Source of the DNA: Corallococcus interemptor
GTDB lineage: Bacteria > Myxococcota > Myxococcia > Myxococcales > Myxococcaceae
Direction of reading: 5' to 3'
Length of the DNA: 64,000 nt
Assembly: GCF_003668875.1 (NCBI RefSeq)
Contig: NZ_RAWM01000023.1
Location: forward strand, 1-64,000
Both the position numbers and the translations under genes were made by a program. Each line of letters begins with the position of its first letter. Within the stretch, counting starts at the first letter, position 1. Of this stretch, positions 8,510 to 17,243 are shown in pieces. A model generated the notes under the pieces. The model made no database searches and had not been told where the DNA came from. It saw only the letters and a list, made by a program, of their open reading frames with translations.

Positions 8510-9959
8510 ATGCGCGCGAAGCGAATGGGGCTGTTCTTGGGTGCGGGTGCTTCCTACGAAGTTGGCATGCCACTCGTCTCGGAGCTCACGTCGGAACTTA
8601 GAGCGTCGATCACTCCCGACAAGCTTCGTGAAATCAATGCGCATTGGCGAAGCAACGGGGCGGGATATTCAGATGTCGTTATCGAAGATTTGTGCCGGGT
8701 CTTGGTTCTGCCTAATCAGCATTACGAAAGCATTCTAGGACATTTGGAGACGCAGTTCAGGAGAAACTCGCCGGAGCGGGATGATTACCACGGCGTGTAT
8801 TCATGGCTTGTTGGTGTTGTGTATAGAATGCTTTACAATAGACATGTGGGGAACGCCAAGTATGTTGAGTTGCATCTCGGCTACCTTGAAGGGATCGCGC
8901 GGCTCGCTGGCGGAACAGAGCCTCTGTGGGTTTTTTCGCTAAACCACGATCTCGTTATCGAGTGTCTTGCTGCTGCTTTTGGTGTTCCGTTGAGTTGTGG
9001 ATTTACGTCGGGGCATGTTGTCTTGCCGAGGCGTGACGTGAACGGTGTGAAAATAGGGGAGTTGAAAGCGGAGTTTATTTCCGCCGAGCAACTTAGGAAG
9101 GGCGAGATGGGTTTTTTTTGAGTCGGGTGTTTCAGGTATTAATTTGTTGAAGATACATGGGGCGCTGGACGTTATTACGTTTAATGATGGGGAGGATTTG
9201 CTGAGGCTGCTGCCGCTTGGTCCAGGTGTTTCTGGGGTGATGAAGATGCTCCAGGCAGCGAATGAGGAGTTGGTTTATGTTCATCCTCTATATCCAGGTG
9301 TTCCGCAGAAAGTTGTGAACGAGATCGCGTACGCGGATGATCAGGGCGAAATGCAGTTTTTGCGACGTTCCCTGTTGGCGGGCGCATTTAAATTCGACAG
9401 GCGTGGGAGTCAGGTTCTTCCCGTGCACCTCCTTGAACGCTTCAGGGATTATGTTGGTCGTGTTGATTGTCTTGTTTGTGTTGGTTATGGGTTTGGCGAT
9501 GGGCATGTCAACCAAGTCATTCGCGAGTGGTTGGAGGTTGGTGCTGGTCGACGACTTGAGATTGTGGGGCCTGAGGTGGAGCGTGTGCCTGCAACTTTTC
9601 TTCACCTGGCCTCGCAGATTGAGTTGAGGAAGGCAGCGGCTACGGATTGTTTTGATGCTGTTGCTGGGATTGGGCGGAGTGGGGTTGATGTCACTTGGAA
9701 AAAATTTTCGACATGGGTGCGTGGGGAGGGGCGAGGTGCGCGGGCGGAGTTTGAGTTGTTTATGTCGCAGTACAGGGAGAGGCAGGTTGCTGCGATGGTG
9801 GAGAGGCTCAAGACACTTCCGTTCCGCGAGGGCGACATTGACCTTGAGGCACTCGGTTTGAGTCAGGATGAGTTGGTTTGTCAGTGGAAGGCTGGGATGA
9901 GGGAGGCGCCTGAAGATGTTGTTGAGGTCTTTCTTGAGAGTCGCAAAGTCAAGCCGTAG
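8510..9959 (+). pseudogene. SIR2-like domain protein, reading frame broken at a T8 run
   Basis: Two adjacent frames together encode one SIR2-like protein. The first (8510-9121) has the NAD-binding start MGLFLGAGASYEVGMPLV and the SLNHDLVIE motif. It ends in GEMGFF then TGA inside a run of eight T (9112-9119). The second frame (+1) continues without a stop directly after the run as ESGVSGIN, then LLKIHGALD (the family's catalytic-His region) and VCVGYGFGDGHVN. Removing one T joins them into about 482 residues. SIR2-like proteins of this type often act as NAD-consuming antiphage effectors; that role is inferred from the family. Base use is far more A/T-rich than the neighbours, which suggests horizontal transfer. 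The break may be a true mutation, phase variation, slippage or a sequencing error. Confidence 0.75.
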
Positions 9960-10080
9960 GATGGCTGTGGTGTTTGGCGTGGATTGGGTTTGTGTGGGGA
10001 TTTGGTTTTGATTTGAGGTGGGGTTGTTTGGGGGTGTTTGTTGTATGGATTTTGACGTCGCGGATGGTTGGGTGGGCCGC
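9960..10080. other. Strand-asymmetric G/T-rich spacer
   Basis: The 120 bases after the SIR2-like stop are almost only G and T on the plus strand, with several runs of three to five G (for example TGGGGTTG and TTTGGGGGTG). There is no convincing gene. The G runs could form a G-quadruplex on the plus strand or its RNA. The stretch ends exactly at the convergent gene that starts the host-like sequence again. Confidence 0.5.
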
Positions 10081-10548
10081 TCAAAAGTCGTGGACCACAA
10101 GGTCGAACCGGCAATGTCTCGCCAGCAGGTCCAGCAGTTCATCCAGCGGCGCGTTCAACCGGTGCTTGTAGACATCCAGGCCGACCAGGGATTGATCCAC
10201 CTTTAGCGCGTCCGTGGCATCGGCCATGGGCCTCAGTCGGCTCGCCAGCCATGAGCGGGTCCAGGCGCCTTCGGTCCGGGCCAGGAGGGGACGCCGGTCC
10301 TTCACGACCAGCTCGACGTACAGATGTCCCGACGTCTGGAGGGTGGAGCGGAAGTTCTTTGGCAGGAAGGACCAGGTCTTCTCGCGCCAGCCTTCAGGAT
10401 GCCGCTCCATCGCGGGCGTGAGACAGACGAAGTCCATCTCCGGCCACGCGATGAAGACAGGCTTCGCGAGCAGCGGACGCAAGGTGACGCCCTGCGCGTC
10501 GAAGCCGATACTCAGCGTCAGCTCGCGATGGACGATGCCTCCCGGCAT
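10081..10548 (-). CDS. Hypothetical protein, coupled to the desulfurase-like gene
   Basis: The product has 155 residues, without a signal peptide or membrane helix; it contains AKPVFIAWPEMDFVC and a leucine-rich C-terminus (APLDELLDLLARHCRF). I recognise no family. The ATG (10548-10546) overlaps the TGA of the upstream desulfurase-like gene by one base (TGATG), so translation is probably coupled and the two products may work together. It converges on the accessory patch. Confidence 0.65.
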   Translation of the reverse strand: MPGGIVHRELTLSIGFDAQGVTLRPLLAKPVFIAWPEMDFVCLTPAMERHPEGWREKTWSFLPKNFRSTLQTSGHLYVELVVKDRRPLLARTEGAWTRSWLASRLRPMADATDALKVDQSLVGLDVYKHRLNAPLDELLDLLARHCRFDLVVHDF

Positions 10549-11738
10549 CAGGGGAGCGAATCCAGCGCCGCGAGCAGCCGTCCCACGTCCTCCGCCGTGT
10601 TGTAGTGCAGCAGGGACGCGCGCACCGCGCCGTCGGGCATGAGCCCCAGCGCCTCCGCCGCCATCGTCGCGTAGTAGTGCCCCGCCGCGACGCCCACGCC
10701 CTGTTCCGCCAGGTGCTCCGCCACCGCGCGGGGCGCTACGCCGGTGACGTTGAAGCAGAACGTGGCGACGCGGCCGGCGGACGTCTTCGGTCCGTACAGT
10801 CGCACGCGCGGGTGCCGGGACAGCTGCTCCAGCGCTGCCTCCAAGAGCGGCTGCTCCAGCTGCGTGATGCGCTGGAAGGCCCGCGTCAATCCCTCGCGCC
10901 CCGGCTGGCCACCGCCCAGCACGTCGCGCAGGTAGCGCAGGGAACCCAGCCATCCCGCCCAGCCTTCGTGGTTCGCCGTGCCCGGCTCGAACTTCTGCGG
11001 ACCGTCATCCGGCATGAACCACAGCTTGTCCGCGGGCAGGCCCGCCAGCAGCTCTCTCCGCACGTACAGACAGCCCAGGTGCGGACCGAAGACCTTGTAC
11101 GGCGAGAACACCGCGAAGTCCGCGCCCCATGCCCGCACGTCCGGAAGGTGATGCGGACTGGAGTGCACCGCGTCCACGAACAGCCACGCGCCCACGCCGT
11201 GCGCCACCTCCGCCGCGGCGGCCACGTCCGGCGTCGCTCCCACGGAGTTCGCCGCCGCGGACACCGCCACCAGCCGCGTGCGCGGCGTGACGAGCTTCTT
11301 CAGCTCGGACGCCTCCAGCCGCCCCTCCGGCCAGCTCGCGCGCCAGGTGCTCACCTTCACACCCTGCGCCTCCAGCGCGCGCCACGGGGCCGCGTTGGAT
11401 TCGTGCTCCAGCTCGGAGATGACCACCTCGTCGCCTGGTTTGAAGAGGCGTGAGACGGCCCGGCCCACCTGGAAGGTGAGGGCGGTGGCGCTGGGCCCGA
11501 GCATCACCTCGTCGGGCCGGCAGTGGAGGAACTCCGCCGTCTCCTCACGCGCCCGGGCCTTGAGCGCGGTGGCCACGCGGGACGCGGGGTAGGGCTGGCC
11601 CACGTTGCAGCTTCCACCCGAGAGGAACTGGTGGATGGCGTCGATGCAGTGCGTGGGCACCTGCGCCCCCGCCGCGTTGTCCAGATAGCTGAAGCCGGAC
11701 CGCAGGGCGGGGAAGTGCTCGGCGAAGGGGGAGGACAT
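10548..11738 (-). CDS. Cysteine desulfurase-like PLP enzyme (class V aminotransferase fold)
   Basis: This 396-residue protein has the class V aminotransferase layout: FSYLDNAAGAQVP at the start, the SELEHESNAAPW histidine region that stacks on PLP, LFVDAVHSSPHH with the Asp that binds the pyridine nitrogen, and FSPYKVFGPHLG with the PLP-binding Lys. It resembles the SufS/kynureninase-like group annotated as 'cysteine desulfurase-like', which lacks the extended active-site Cys loop of true IscS/SufS. The reaction is probably PLP-dependent removal of sulfur, or a related C-beta cleavage; the substrate is not clear. There are no isc or suf genes next to it. Confidence 0.85.
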   Translation of the reverse strand: MSSPFAEHFPALRSGFSYLDNAAGAQVPTHCIDAIHQFLSGGSCNVGQPYPASRVATALKARAREETAEFLHCRPDEVMLGPSATALTFQVGRAVSRLFKPGDEVVISELEHESNAAPWRALEAQGVKVSTWRASWPEGRLEASELKKLVTPRTRLVAVSAAANSVGATPDVAAAAEVAHGVGAWLFVDAVHSSPHHLPDVRAWGADFAVFSPYKVFGPHLGCLYVRRELLAGLPADKLWFMPDDGPQKFEPGTANHEGWAGWLGSLRYLRDVLGGGQPGREGLTRAFQRITQLEQPLLEAALEQLSRHPRVRLYGPKTSAGRVATFCFNVTGVAPRAVAEHLAEQGVGVAAGHYYATMAAEALGLMPDGAVRASLLHYNTAEDVGRLLAALDSLP

Positions 11739-11775
11739 GGTGCGCGAAGCATAGCCCTCCGCCCGGGTGCGCGGA

Positions 11776-12390
11776 CTACGGCGTGCCGAAGTCCTGCGTC
11801 CAGTACGCGCGGTACGAGCTGGACGGCGCGTTGTAGTAGCCGATGCCCGTCTGCTTCAGCGCGCCGTTCATGATGTTGTTGCAGTGGCCGGTGCTGGCCA
11901 TCCAGCCGTTCACCACCGCCGTCGGCGTGCTGTAGCCCGCGGCGATGTTCTCCGCCGCCGTCCGGTAGCTGTAGCCCGCGGACGCCATGCGCTGCCACGG
12001 CGTGGAGCCGTTGGAGCCCGTGTGGCTGAAGAAGTTGTTCGTGCCCATGTCCTTGGAGTGCTTGCGCGCCGCACAGCGCAGCAGGTCGTTGTTGACGAGC
12101 GCGCCCACCGCCGGCTTCACCACGCCGCCACAGGTGGCGCCCGCCGCGCGGCGCTGGTTGACGAGCGTGAGCACCTCGTTCTCGAACGCCACCCAGGCCG
12201 GGTCCCACGTCGTCACGTCATCGCAGTACGCCGCGCTCGCGCTCAGCCCGTTGCCGGCGACGTCCGTCTGGACCGGCGGAACGACGACGCCTTCACCCGC
12301 TTGCGTGGGAGCCTCCTCGCCTCCACAGCCACCCAGCAGGGCAGCGGCGCTCAGCAAACTCAGACACAGGGAACGGGACGAGGGCTTCAT
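11776..12390 (-). CDS. CAP-domain (SCP/PR-1) lipoprotein
   Basis: The product has 204 residues. A lipoprotein signal (LLGGC, Cys near residue 22) is followed by a linker and a CAP domain: VLTLVNQRRAAG, a conserved His in KHSKDM, FFSHTGSNGSTPWQRM, AENIAAGY, and GHCNNIMN. These are the family's core histidines, glutamate and the GHCxNIM signature. Bacterial CAP lipoproteins are cell-surface or periplasmic; the function is not established and may involve lipid or matrix binding. It is divergent from the PIN gene across about 180 bp. Confidence 0.85.
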   Translation of the reverse strand: MKPSSRSLCLSLLSAAALLGGCGGEEAPTQAGEGVVVPPVQTDVAGNGLSASAAYCDDVTTWDPAWVAFENEVLTLVNQRRAAGATCGGVVKPAVGALVNNDLLRCAARKHSKDMGTNNFFSHTGSNGSTPWQRMASAGYSYRTAAENIAAGYSTPTAVVNGWMASTGHCNNIMNGALKQTGIGYYNAPSSSYRAYWTQDFGTP

Positions 12391-12572
12391 GGACAGACCT
12401 TTCGCCGGCGGGGGCCGGCCAGGGGGAGGGGTTCAGCGGAAAGCATCTTTGTCCATGATTCCTGGTTTGTGCCAGGGACGCGCCGTGCATTGTGATTGAC
12501 GCGTGAAACGACAGGGTTGTGTCAGCGGTGTTGGTGACGGAAAGTTCCTGCAACGTGAAGACGCCTTCCGCT

Positions 12573-13019
12573 ATGCCTGCCGCTCGTTCCGTGGTGCTGG
12601 ACACCAACGTGGTGCTGGATGTGTTCGTTTTTGATGACGCCTTCACCCGGCCATTGAAGCAGGCGCTGCGCTCGGGCGCGCTGACGGCGTGGGCGGACCG
12701 GCACACGTTGAAGGAGCTGGCGCTGGTGCTCGCCTATCCCTCGTTCAAGCTGGCGGCGGACGCGCAGCAGGCGGTGCGTGACGCGTACGGCGCGCTCGTG
12801 CGCGTCGCGGACGGCGAGGGCTCACCGGTGGAGCTGCCGCCGTGCCGCGACCGGGATGATCAGAAGTTCCTGGAGCTGACGGCGCGCGCCGGTGCGGCGT
12901 GGCTGGTGAGCAAGGACCAGCGCGTGCTGTCGATGGGCGGCGGGCGTCGCCTGCCCTTTGAAATCCTGTCACCCCGGAAGGCCGCCGCGCTCCTGGAGGC
13001 GGGGGCGGCGGATCCGTGA
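12573..13019 (+). CDS. PIN-domain protein (putative toxin component, COG1569 type)
   Basis: The product has about 148 residues and begins VVLDTNVVLDVFVFDD, which holds the first conserved PIN Asp, followed by the second-site acidic residue in TLKELALVLAYP and the C-terminal Asp cluster CRDRDDQKFLELT and LVSKDQRVL. PIN domains are Mg-dependent RNases. The ATG at 12573 is preferred over 12519, since the extra 18 residues lack family character. No small antitoxin gene is adjacent on either side, so it may be an orphan or a housekeeping RNase rather than a VapC toxin. Confidence 0.75.
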   Translation: MPAARSVVLDTNVVLDVFVFDDAFTRPLKQALRSGALTAWADRHTLKELALVLAYPSFKLAADAQQAVRDAYGALVRVADGEGSPVELPPCRDRDDQKFLELTARAGAAWLVSKDQRVLSMGGGRRLPFEILSPRKAAALLEAGAADP

Positions 13020-13020
13020 C

Positions 13021-13848
13021 TCAGGGGAGCAGCACGCCGTGCGCGGCGCAGAAGAGGATGGCGGGGTAGGTCGCGACGAACGCGAAGAAGAAGGGGTTGA
13101 GGCCCATCACCAGCGAGTTGGTCGCGTGGAACACCACGCCCCATGCGAGGAAGACGAGCGCCACGGTGGGGCCACCCACGAGGGCCAGCGGGAACAGGGC
13201 CTCCACGCCGACGACGGACCAGCTCAAGAGGCGCGTGAGCCACGGCTGGCGCGCCAGCATCGCGGCCACGGGGCGCGTGCCGTGGGCGCGGGTGTTGAAG
13301 ACGAGGAACACGGCCTGGCCGTCGCGCCACTGCGGCCCCAGGGCCTTCCAGACGCCCGTGGTGAAGTAGGCCAGGCAGCCCTGGAGCGCGATGAAGGCCA
13401 GCCCCGCGTCCCGCACGCGCGGGTTCCCCGGCGCCAGCGCCACCAGCAGCAGCGCCACGTTGAGCAGCCGCACCATGCGGTCCGAGCCGTCCTTGCCGAA
13501 CTGCAGGCGCATGGAGACGAGCAGGTCCGTCACGAAGAGCAGCGCCAGGGCCGCGAGCACCAGCGGCGCCGGCAGCGCGGGCACGAGCAGCGCCGCCGCG
13601 CAGAGCGCTCTCAGCCCCAGCCAGCCCAGGAAGCGGGCGTGGGACACCAGCGACACGGCGAAACGCAGGACGGGGCCGCCCTTGAACTGCTCCAGCAGCT
13701 GGCGCAGCAGCGGCCAGCCGGAGAAGCCGCCGTCGGCGTGGTCCCGCCAGTTGGCCAGCAGCTCGCCCGTGGTGATGAGGATGCCCAGCGCCATCAGCAC
13801 GCGGACGGCGTACAGCGCCAGGTCGGGGGTCTCCGTGAAGGGAATCAT
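13021..13848 (-). CDS. HTTM-domain membrane protein (vitamin K carboxylase-like)
   Basis: This is a membrane protein of 275 residues with about seven hydrophobic helices. It has the HTTM arrangement seen in gamma-carboxylase-like proteins: an early LYAVRVLMALGI helix, the RLLNVALLLVAL and LAYFTTGVWKALGPQWRDGQAV region, and LSWSVVGVEALFPLAL. The reaction is unknown in bacteria. Its ATG overlaps the stop of the upstream gene by four bases (ATGA), and it is the last of a three-gene minus-strand operon (14924 to 13021). It is convergent with the PIN gene. Confidence 0.75.
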   Translation of the reverse strand: MIPFTETPDLALYAVRVLMALGILITTGELLANWRDHADGGFSGWPLLRQLLEQFKGGPVLRFAVSLVSHARFLGWLGLRALCAAALLVPALPAPLVLAALALLFVTDLLVSMRLQFGKDGSDRMVRLLNVALLLVALAPGNPRVRDAGLAFIALQGCLAYFTTGVWKALGPQWRDGQAVFLVFNTRAHGTRPVAAMLARQPWLTRLLSWSVVGVEALFPLALVGGPTVALVFLAWGVVFHATNSLVMGLNPFFFAFVATYPAILFCAAHGVLLP

Positions 13849-14348
13849 CGCGCGTGCAGCTCCGAGACGAGCACCATGCGCGACGGCGTCCGGGCCTCGT
13901 AGCCAAAGGACTCGGCGATGGCGAACTGGAACGCGCGCGTGAGCGGGGTGCCGCCGCGCGACGTGATGAGCGCGAGGATGGCCGCGTAGCCATGGGCCTG
14001 CGTCAAGGGACCTCGCCTGGACTCGGCCTGCTGCACCAGCCTGGCCACCGCGGTGGCCACCGCCTTGCGGTGACGCCGCTCCGGGTTCCAGACCGCGCCC
14101 AGCAGCGAGCGGCGCTCCGCCAGCGGAATCTCGCGCCACTGCGTCAGCGTCCCGTCACACAGCGCCTCGCGGTAGAGCAGGTGGTAGTCCGACGCGGAGA
14201 ACGATGGCGAGAAGAACATCCACCGGGGGATGAGCCCGAACACGTCGAGGGCGCGGAAGAGCCCCTGCAGGCGCATGGGGAGGAACTGGCAGACGAACGA
14301 CACCGTGAACCAGGCCAGCAGCAACCGTGGGATGAGACGGATGAGCAT
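13845..14348 (-). CDS. Hypothetical membrane-anchored protein in HTTM operon
   Basis: The product has 167 residues with an N-terminal hydrophobic segment (LIPRLLLAWFTVSFVCQFLP) that probably anchors it. The soluble part contains GLIPRWMFFSPSFSASDYHLLYRE, a pattern often found in proteins encoded next to HTTM genes, so a shared complex is likely. The stop overlaps the start of the HTTM gene by four bases, and the gene before it ends three bases upstream. Confidence 0.65.
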   Translation of the reverse strand: MLIRLIPRLLLAWFTVSFVCQFLPMRLQGLFRALDVFGLIPRWMFFSPSFSASDYHLLYREALCDGTLTQWREIPLAERRSLLGAVWNPERRHRKAVATAVARLVQQAESRRGPLTQAHGYAAILALITSRGGTPLTRAFQFAIAESFGYEARTPSRMVLVSELHAR

Positions 14349-14351
14349 GTC

Positions 14352-14924
14352 TTAACGTCCCTGCTCCCACCGCAGCCACGGCTGCCGGGCGGAGGGCGCG
14401 AGCGGTGGGAACTCCTGCTGGGCGAGCGACTCGAAGTCGTTCATCGCGGGCGGCGTCAGCACGACGCTCGCCTCCAGCGAGAAGCCCGCGCGCGCGCAAT
14501 GGGTGCGCAGGGAGAGCTTCCCGGGCTCCAGCGCGGCGCCGGGAAAGTCCTGCACCCGCCACGTGAGGTCCGCCCTCGCATCCAGCACGAGCCCGGTCAT
14601 CCACGGTTCGCCCGCGTAGCAGAGCTCCGCGACGTGCTCGGGCCACGCGGAGCCTTCGCGGCCGGCCTTCCGGCGCGCGTCGAGCACGTCCCTCGCGGAG
14701 GCGGAGGGGGGCGCGAGCGCTTCAGCCAGTTGGAGGTGCAGCGCGTCGCCCGCCACGGTCAGCAGGAGCGCGATGCTCCCCGCCGGTGCGAGCGGCGCGG
14801 GCGCTGGAGCGGGGAGGGTGTGGAGCCGGGGGATGGACCCGGTGGAATGCCAGCCGTCACGCGGCGCGTACGCGCCGTGAGGGCGCGCCGCCGTGGGAAC
14901 GGCCGGGCGAAACACTCGCATCAT
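14352..14924 (-). CDS. Hypothetical protein, first gene of the HTTM operon
   Basis: About 190 residues, mixed alpha/beta, with two cysteines (ELCYAGEP and THCARAG). No signal peptide or known domain is recognised. Two adjacent ATG codons (14924 and 14921) are possible starts; a longer open frame to 14966 adds little. The stop lies three bases before the next gene, which supports co-translation with the membrane proteins downstream. Confidence 0.55.
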   Translation of the reverse strand: MMRVFRPAVPTAARPHGAYAPRDGWHSTGSIPRLHTLPAPAPAPLAPAGSIALLLTVAGDALHLQLAEALAPPSASARDVLDARRKAGREGSAWPEHVAELCYAGEPWMTGLVLDARADLTWRVQDFPGAALEPGKLSLRTHCARAGFSLEASVVLTPPAMNDFESLAQQEFPPLAPSARQPWLRWEQGR

Positions 14925-15056
14925 GGGGAGGGCGCACTGCGGTGATGAAAGCGGTGGAGATGGCAATAGACGTGAAAGACTTCATTTCTGTCAATCAAGG
15001 CCAGAGCTGCCTTCACGCGCGCTCGGGGGGCAGGCGCGCAGGCGGTGAAATCCGGG

Positions 15057-16502
15057 ATGGATGCTTGGAGTCATCCGCGTCTCGGGTCATCCTCGCCCCC
15101 GGTGCGTTCCTCACTTCTGATCCTCCTGTTCTGCGCCGGCTGTGCCGCGCGTGTCGTCACCCCCGTCCCGGCGCCCGCGCCGGCTCCGGCCCCGGTCCAG
15201 GCGTCGTCCCCGCCACCGCCCGCGCAGACTCCCGCCGAGGCCCCGTCCGCGACGGCGCCCGAGCAGGCCTCGGCCGCACCCGTGGTGACTCCGTCCGGTG
15301 CGCCCGCCGCGATGCCGTCCCCCTCGGAGGTGGCCGCCGTCGTCACCGACGCCGCCGTGCGTGAGAACCCCTGCCCGGTGGACGCGGAGGAGGAGGACGA
15401 CGAGGCCACCGCGGCCACCGACGACGAAGGCGTGAGCGAGGAGGGCGAGATGCAGGCGCCGCTCGCGCCCGCCGCGCCGTCCGGCCCGCTGTACACCGCC
15501 GACCTGTCCGACGAGGCGCTCACCGAGGCGTGGAAGAAGGACCCGGCCACGCTGGGCTCCATGTCCATCGGCTTCGTGGAGAGCGGCCGGCAGCTCAACA
15601 GCGTGCGCGTGCCGGATGACAAGGATTGGCTGGTGGTGTCTCCGGAGATTGCCTACGGCACGAAGGAGACCGTCGACTACGTGGCCGCCGCCATCCGCGC
15701 GGTGCGCGCGCAGTACCCGAACGTGCCCCCGCTGCGCGTCAACCGCCTGTCCACCAAGGACGGCGGCTACCTGCGCCCTCACAAGAGCCACCAGAACGGC
15801 CGCGACGTGGACTTCGGCTTCTACTACCCGACCGCGGAGCCGGTGCGTGAGCGCGAGCGGGAGCGCTACATCGACGTGGCCATGAACTGGGCCCTGGTGC
15901 GCTCGCTGGTGGTGAACACCGACGTGCAGATGATCCTCGTGGACAAGCGCGTGATGAAGGTCCTGTACGACTACGCGCTGTCCATTGGAGAGGACAAGGT
16001 GTGGCTGGATTCGCTGTTCAACGCGGGCTTCAACTCGCTCATCAAGCACGCGCGCCGGCACCGCGACCACTTCCACGTGCGCTTCTTCAACGGCCGCGCG
16101 CAGGAGCTGGGCCGCCGGGTGGCGCCGCTGCTGGCGCTCCAGCCGGACCAGAACCTGATGATGTACAAGGTGCGCAACGGCGACACGCTGGGCGGCATCG
16201 CGATGCGTCACAACTCCAGCGTGGTGGCCATCAAGAAGGCCAACCGGATGCGCAACACGTTCCTGAGCATTGGCCGGCGGCTGGTGATTCCGCTGAAGGG
16301 CCCGTGCACGCACTGCCCGATTCCTCCGCCGGTGCAGCTGCCGCCGCGCCGGCTGCCTCCCGCGACGCAGGCCCCCGCTTTGGTGAACACGGCGCCCGCG
16401 GCTTCGGGCAAGCTGCCCAACCCGTGCACTCCCGCCGCGCCGGCACCGACGCCGGTGGCCGTTCCCACGGGTGTTCCGTCCGGTCTGTCGACCGGGCGCT
16501 GA
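15057..16502 (+). CDS. Penicillin-insensitive murein endopeptidase (MepA family) with LysM domain
   Basis: About 481 residues. A short signal (SLLILLFCAGC) suggests a lipoprotein; a Pro/Ala-rich linker and an acidic stretch (EEEDDEAT) follow. The central domain is MepA-like peptidase M74: RVNRLSTKDGGYLRPHKSHQNGRDVDF has the zinc His and Asp, and RRHRDHFHVRF the second pair of zinc histidines. A LysM domain (MYKVRNGDTLGGIAMRH) follows, then a proline-rich tail. It should cut D-Ala-mDAP cross-links in peptidoglycan; LysM targets it to the wall. The start is uncertain: ATG 15057, ATG 15045 and GTG 15102 are all in frame. It is followed 16 bp later by deoD. Confidence 0.85.
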   Translation: MDAWSHPRLGSSSPPVRSSLLILLFCAGCAARVVTPVPAPAPAPAPVQASSPPPPAQTPAEAPSATAPEQASAAPVVTPSGAPAAMPSPSEVAAVVTDAAVRENPCPVDAEEEDDEATAATDDEGVSEEGEMQAPLAPAAPSGPLYTADLSDEALTEAWKKDPATLGSMSIGFVESGRQLNSVRVPDDKDWLVVSPEIAYGTKETVDYVAAAIRAVRAQYPNVPPLRVNRLSTKDGGYLRPHKSHQNGRDVDFGFYYPTAEPVRERERERYIDVAMNWALVRSLVVNTDVQMILVDKRVMKVLYDYALSIGEDKVWLDSLFNAGFNSLIKHARRHRDHFHVRFFNGRAQELGRRVAPLLALQPDQNLMMYKVRNGDTLGGIAMRHNSSVVAIKKANRMRNTFLSIGRRLVIPLKGPCTHCPIPPPVQLPPRRLPPATQAPALVNTAPAASGKLPNPCTPAAPAPTPVAVPTGVPSGLSTGR

Positions 16503-16517
16503 AAGGCTTCGCGTTCC

Positions 16518-17231
16518 ATGGCAACTCCGCACATCTCCGCGTCTCCCGGTGACTTCGCCGAAGTGGTCCTCATGCCGGGTGACCCCCTCCGGGCGCGCTA
16601 CATCTCCGAGCGCTTCCTGGAGAACGCGCGCCCCGTCACGGCGGTGCGCAACATGCTGGGCTTCACCGGGACCTTCCGGGGCAAGCGGCTGTCCGTGATG
16701 GGCCACGGCATGGGCGTGCCCTCCATCTCCATCTACGCGACGGAGCTGGTGAAGACCTACGGCGCGAAGGTGCTCATCCGCGTGGGCAGCTGCGGCGCGC
16801 TGCGCACGGACGTGAAGCTGCGCGACGTCATCGTGGCGATGGGCGCGGGCACGGACTCCAACGTGAACCGCATGCGCGCCATGGGCCATGACTTCCCGGC
16901 GGTGGCGGACTTCACGCTGGCCCGCCGCGCGGTGGAGGCGGCGGAGAAGCGCGGCAAGCCGGTGCGCGTGGGCAACGTCTTCACGTCCGACCTCTTCTAC
17001 CACCCGCAGGAAGCGCTCAACGCGACGCTGGCGAAGATGGGCATCCTGGCGGTGGAGATGGAGATCGCCGGCCTGTACGGCGTGGCGGCGGAGTTCGGCG
17101 CGCGGGCGCTGGCGCTGCTCACCGTTTCGGACCACATCCTCACCGGCGAGCACCTGTCTCCGGAGGACCGTCAGACGACGTTCGACGAGATGATCGAACT
17201 GGCGTTCGACGTGGCCGCCCAAGAGGCGTGA
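16518..17231 (+). CDS. deoD: Purine nucleoside phosphorylase, DeoD type
   Basis: The product has 237 residues, the usual length of hexameric bacterial PNP. Motifs present are [11 protein letters not shown] (phosphate loop), [34 protein letters not shown] (purine and ribose binding, Met-Glu pair) and [10 protein letters not shown] (catalytic Asp). It converts purine nucleosides and phosphate to base and ribose-1-phosphate in the cytoplasm. It lies between the MepA-type gene and the AlkB-like gene with gaps of 16 and 13 bp, so a shared transcript is likely although the functions seem unrelated. Confidence 0.93.
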   Translation: MATPHISASPGDFAEVVLMPGDPLRARYISERFLENARPVTAVRNMLGFTGTFRGKRLSVMGHGMGVPSISIYATELVKTYGAKVLIRVGSCGALRTDVKLRDVIVAMGAGTDSNVNRMRAMGHDFPAVADFTLARRAVEAAEKRGKPVRVGNVFTSDLFYHPQEALNATLAKMGILAVEMEIAGLYGVAAEFGARALALLTVSDHILTGEHLSPEDRQTTFDEMIELAFDVAAQEA

Positions 17232-17243
17232 GGACCTGAGCGC

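Noticed and set aside
10548-11738. A true housekeeping IscS/SufS
   Set aside because: The sequence fits the desulfurase-like group and no Fe-S assembly genes are nearby.
12573-13019. A complete VapBC-type toxin-antitoxin pair
   Set aside because: No antitoxin-like gene is adjacent; upstream is the divergent CAP lipoprotein, downstream the convergent HTTM operon.
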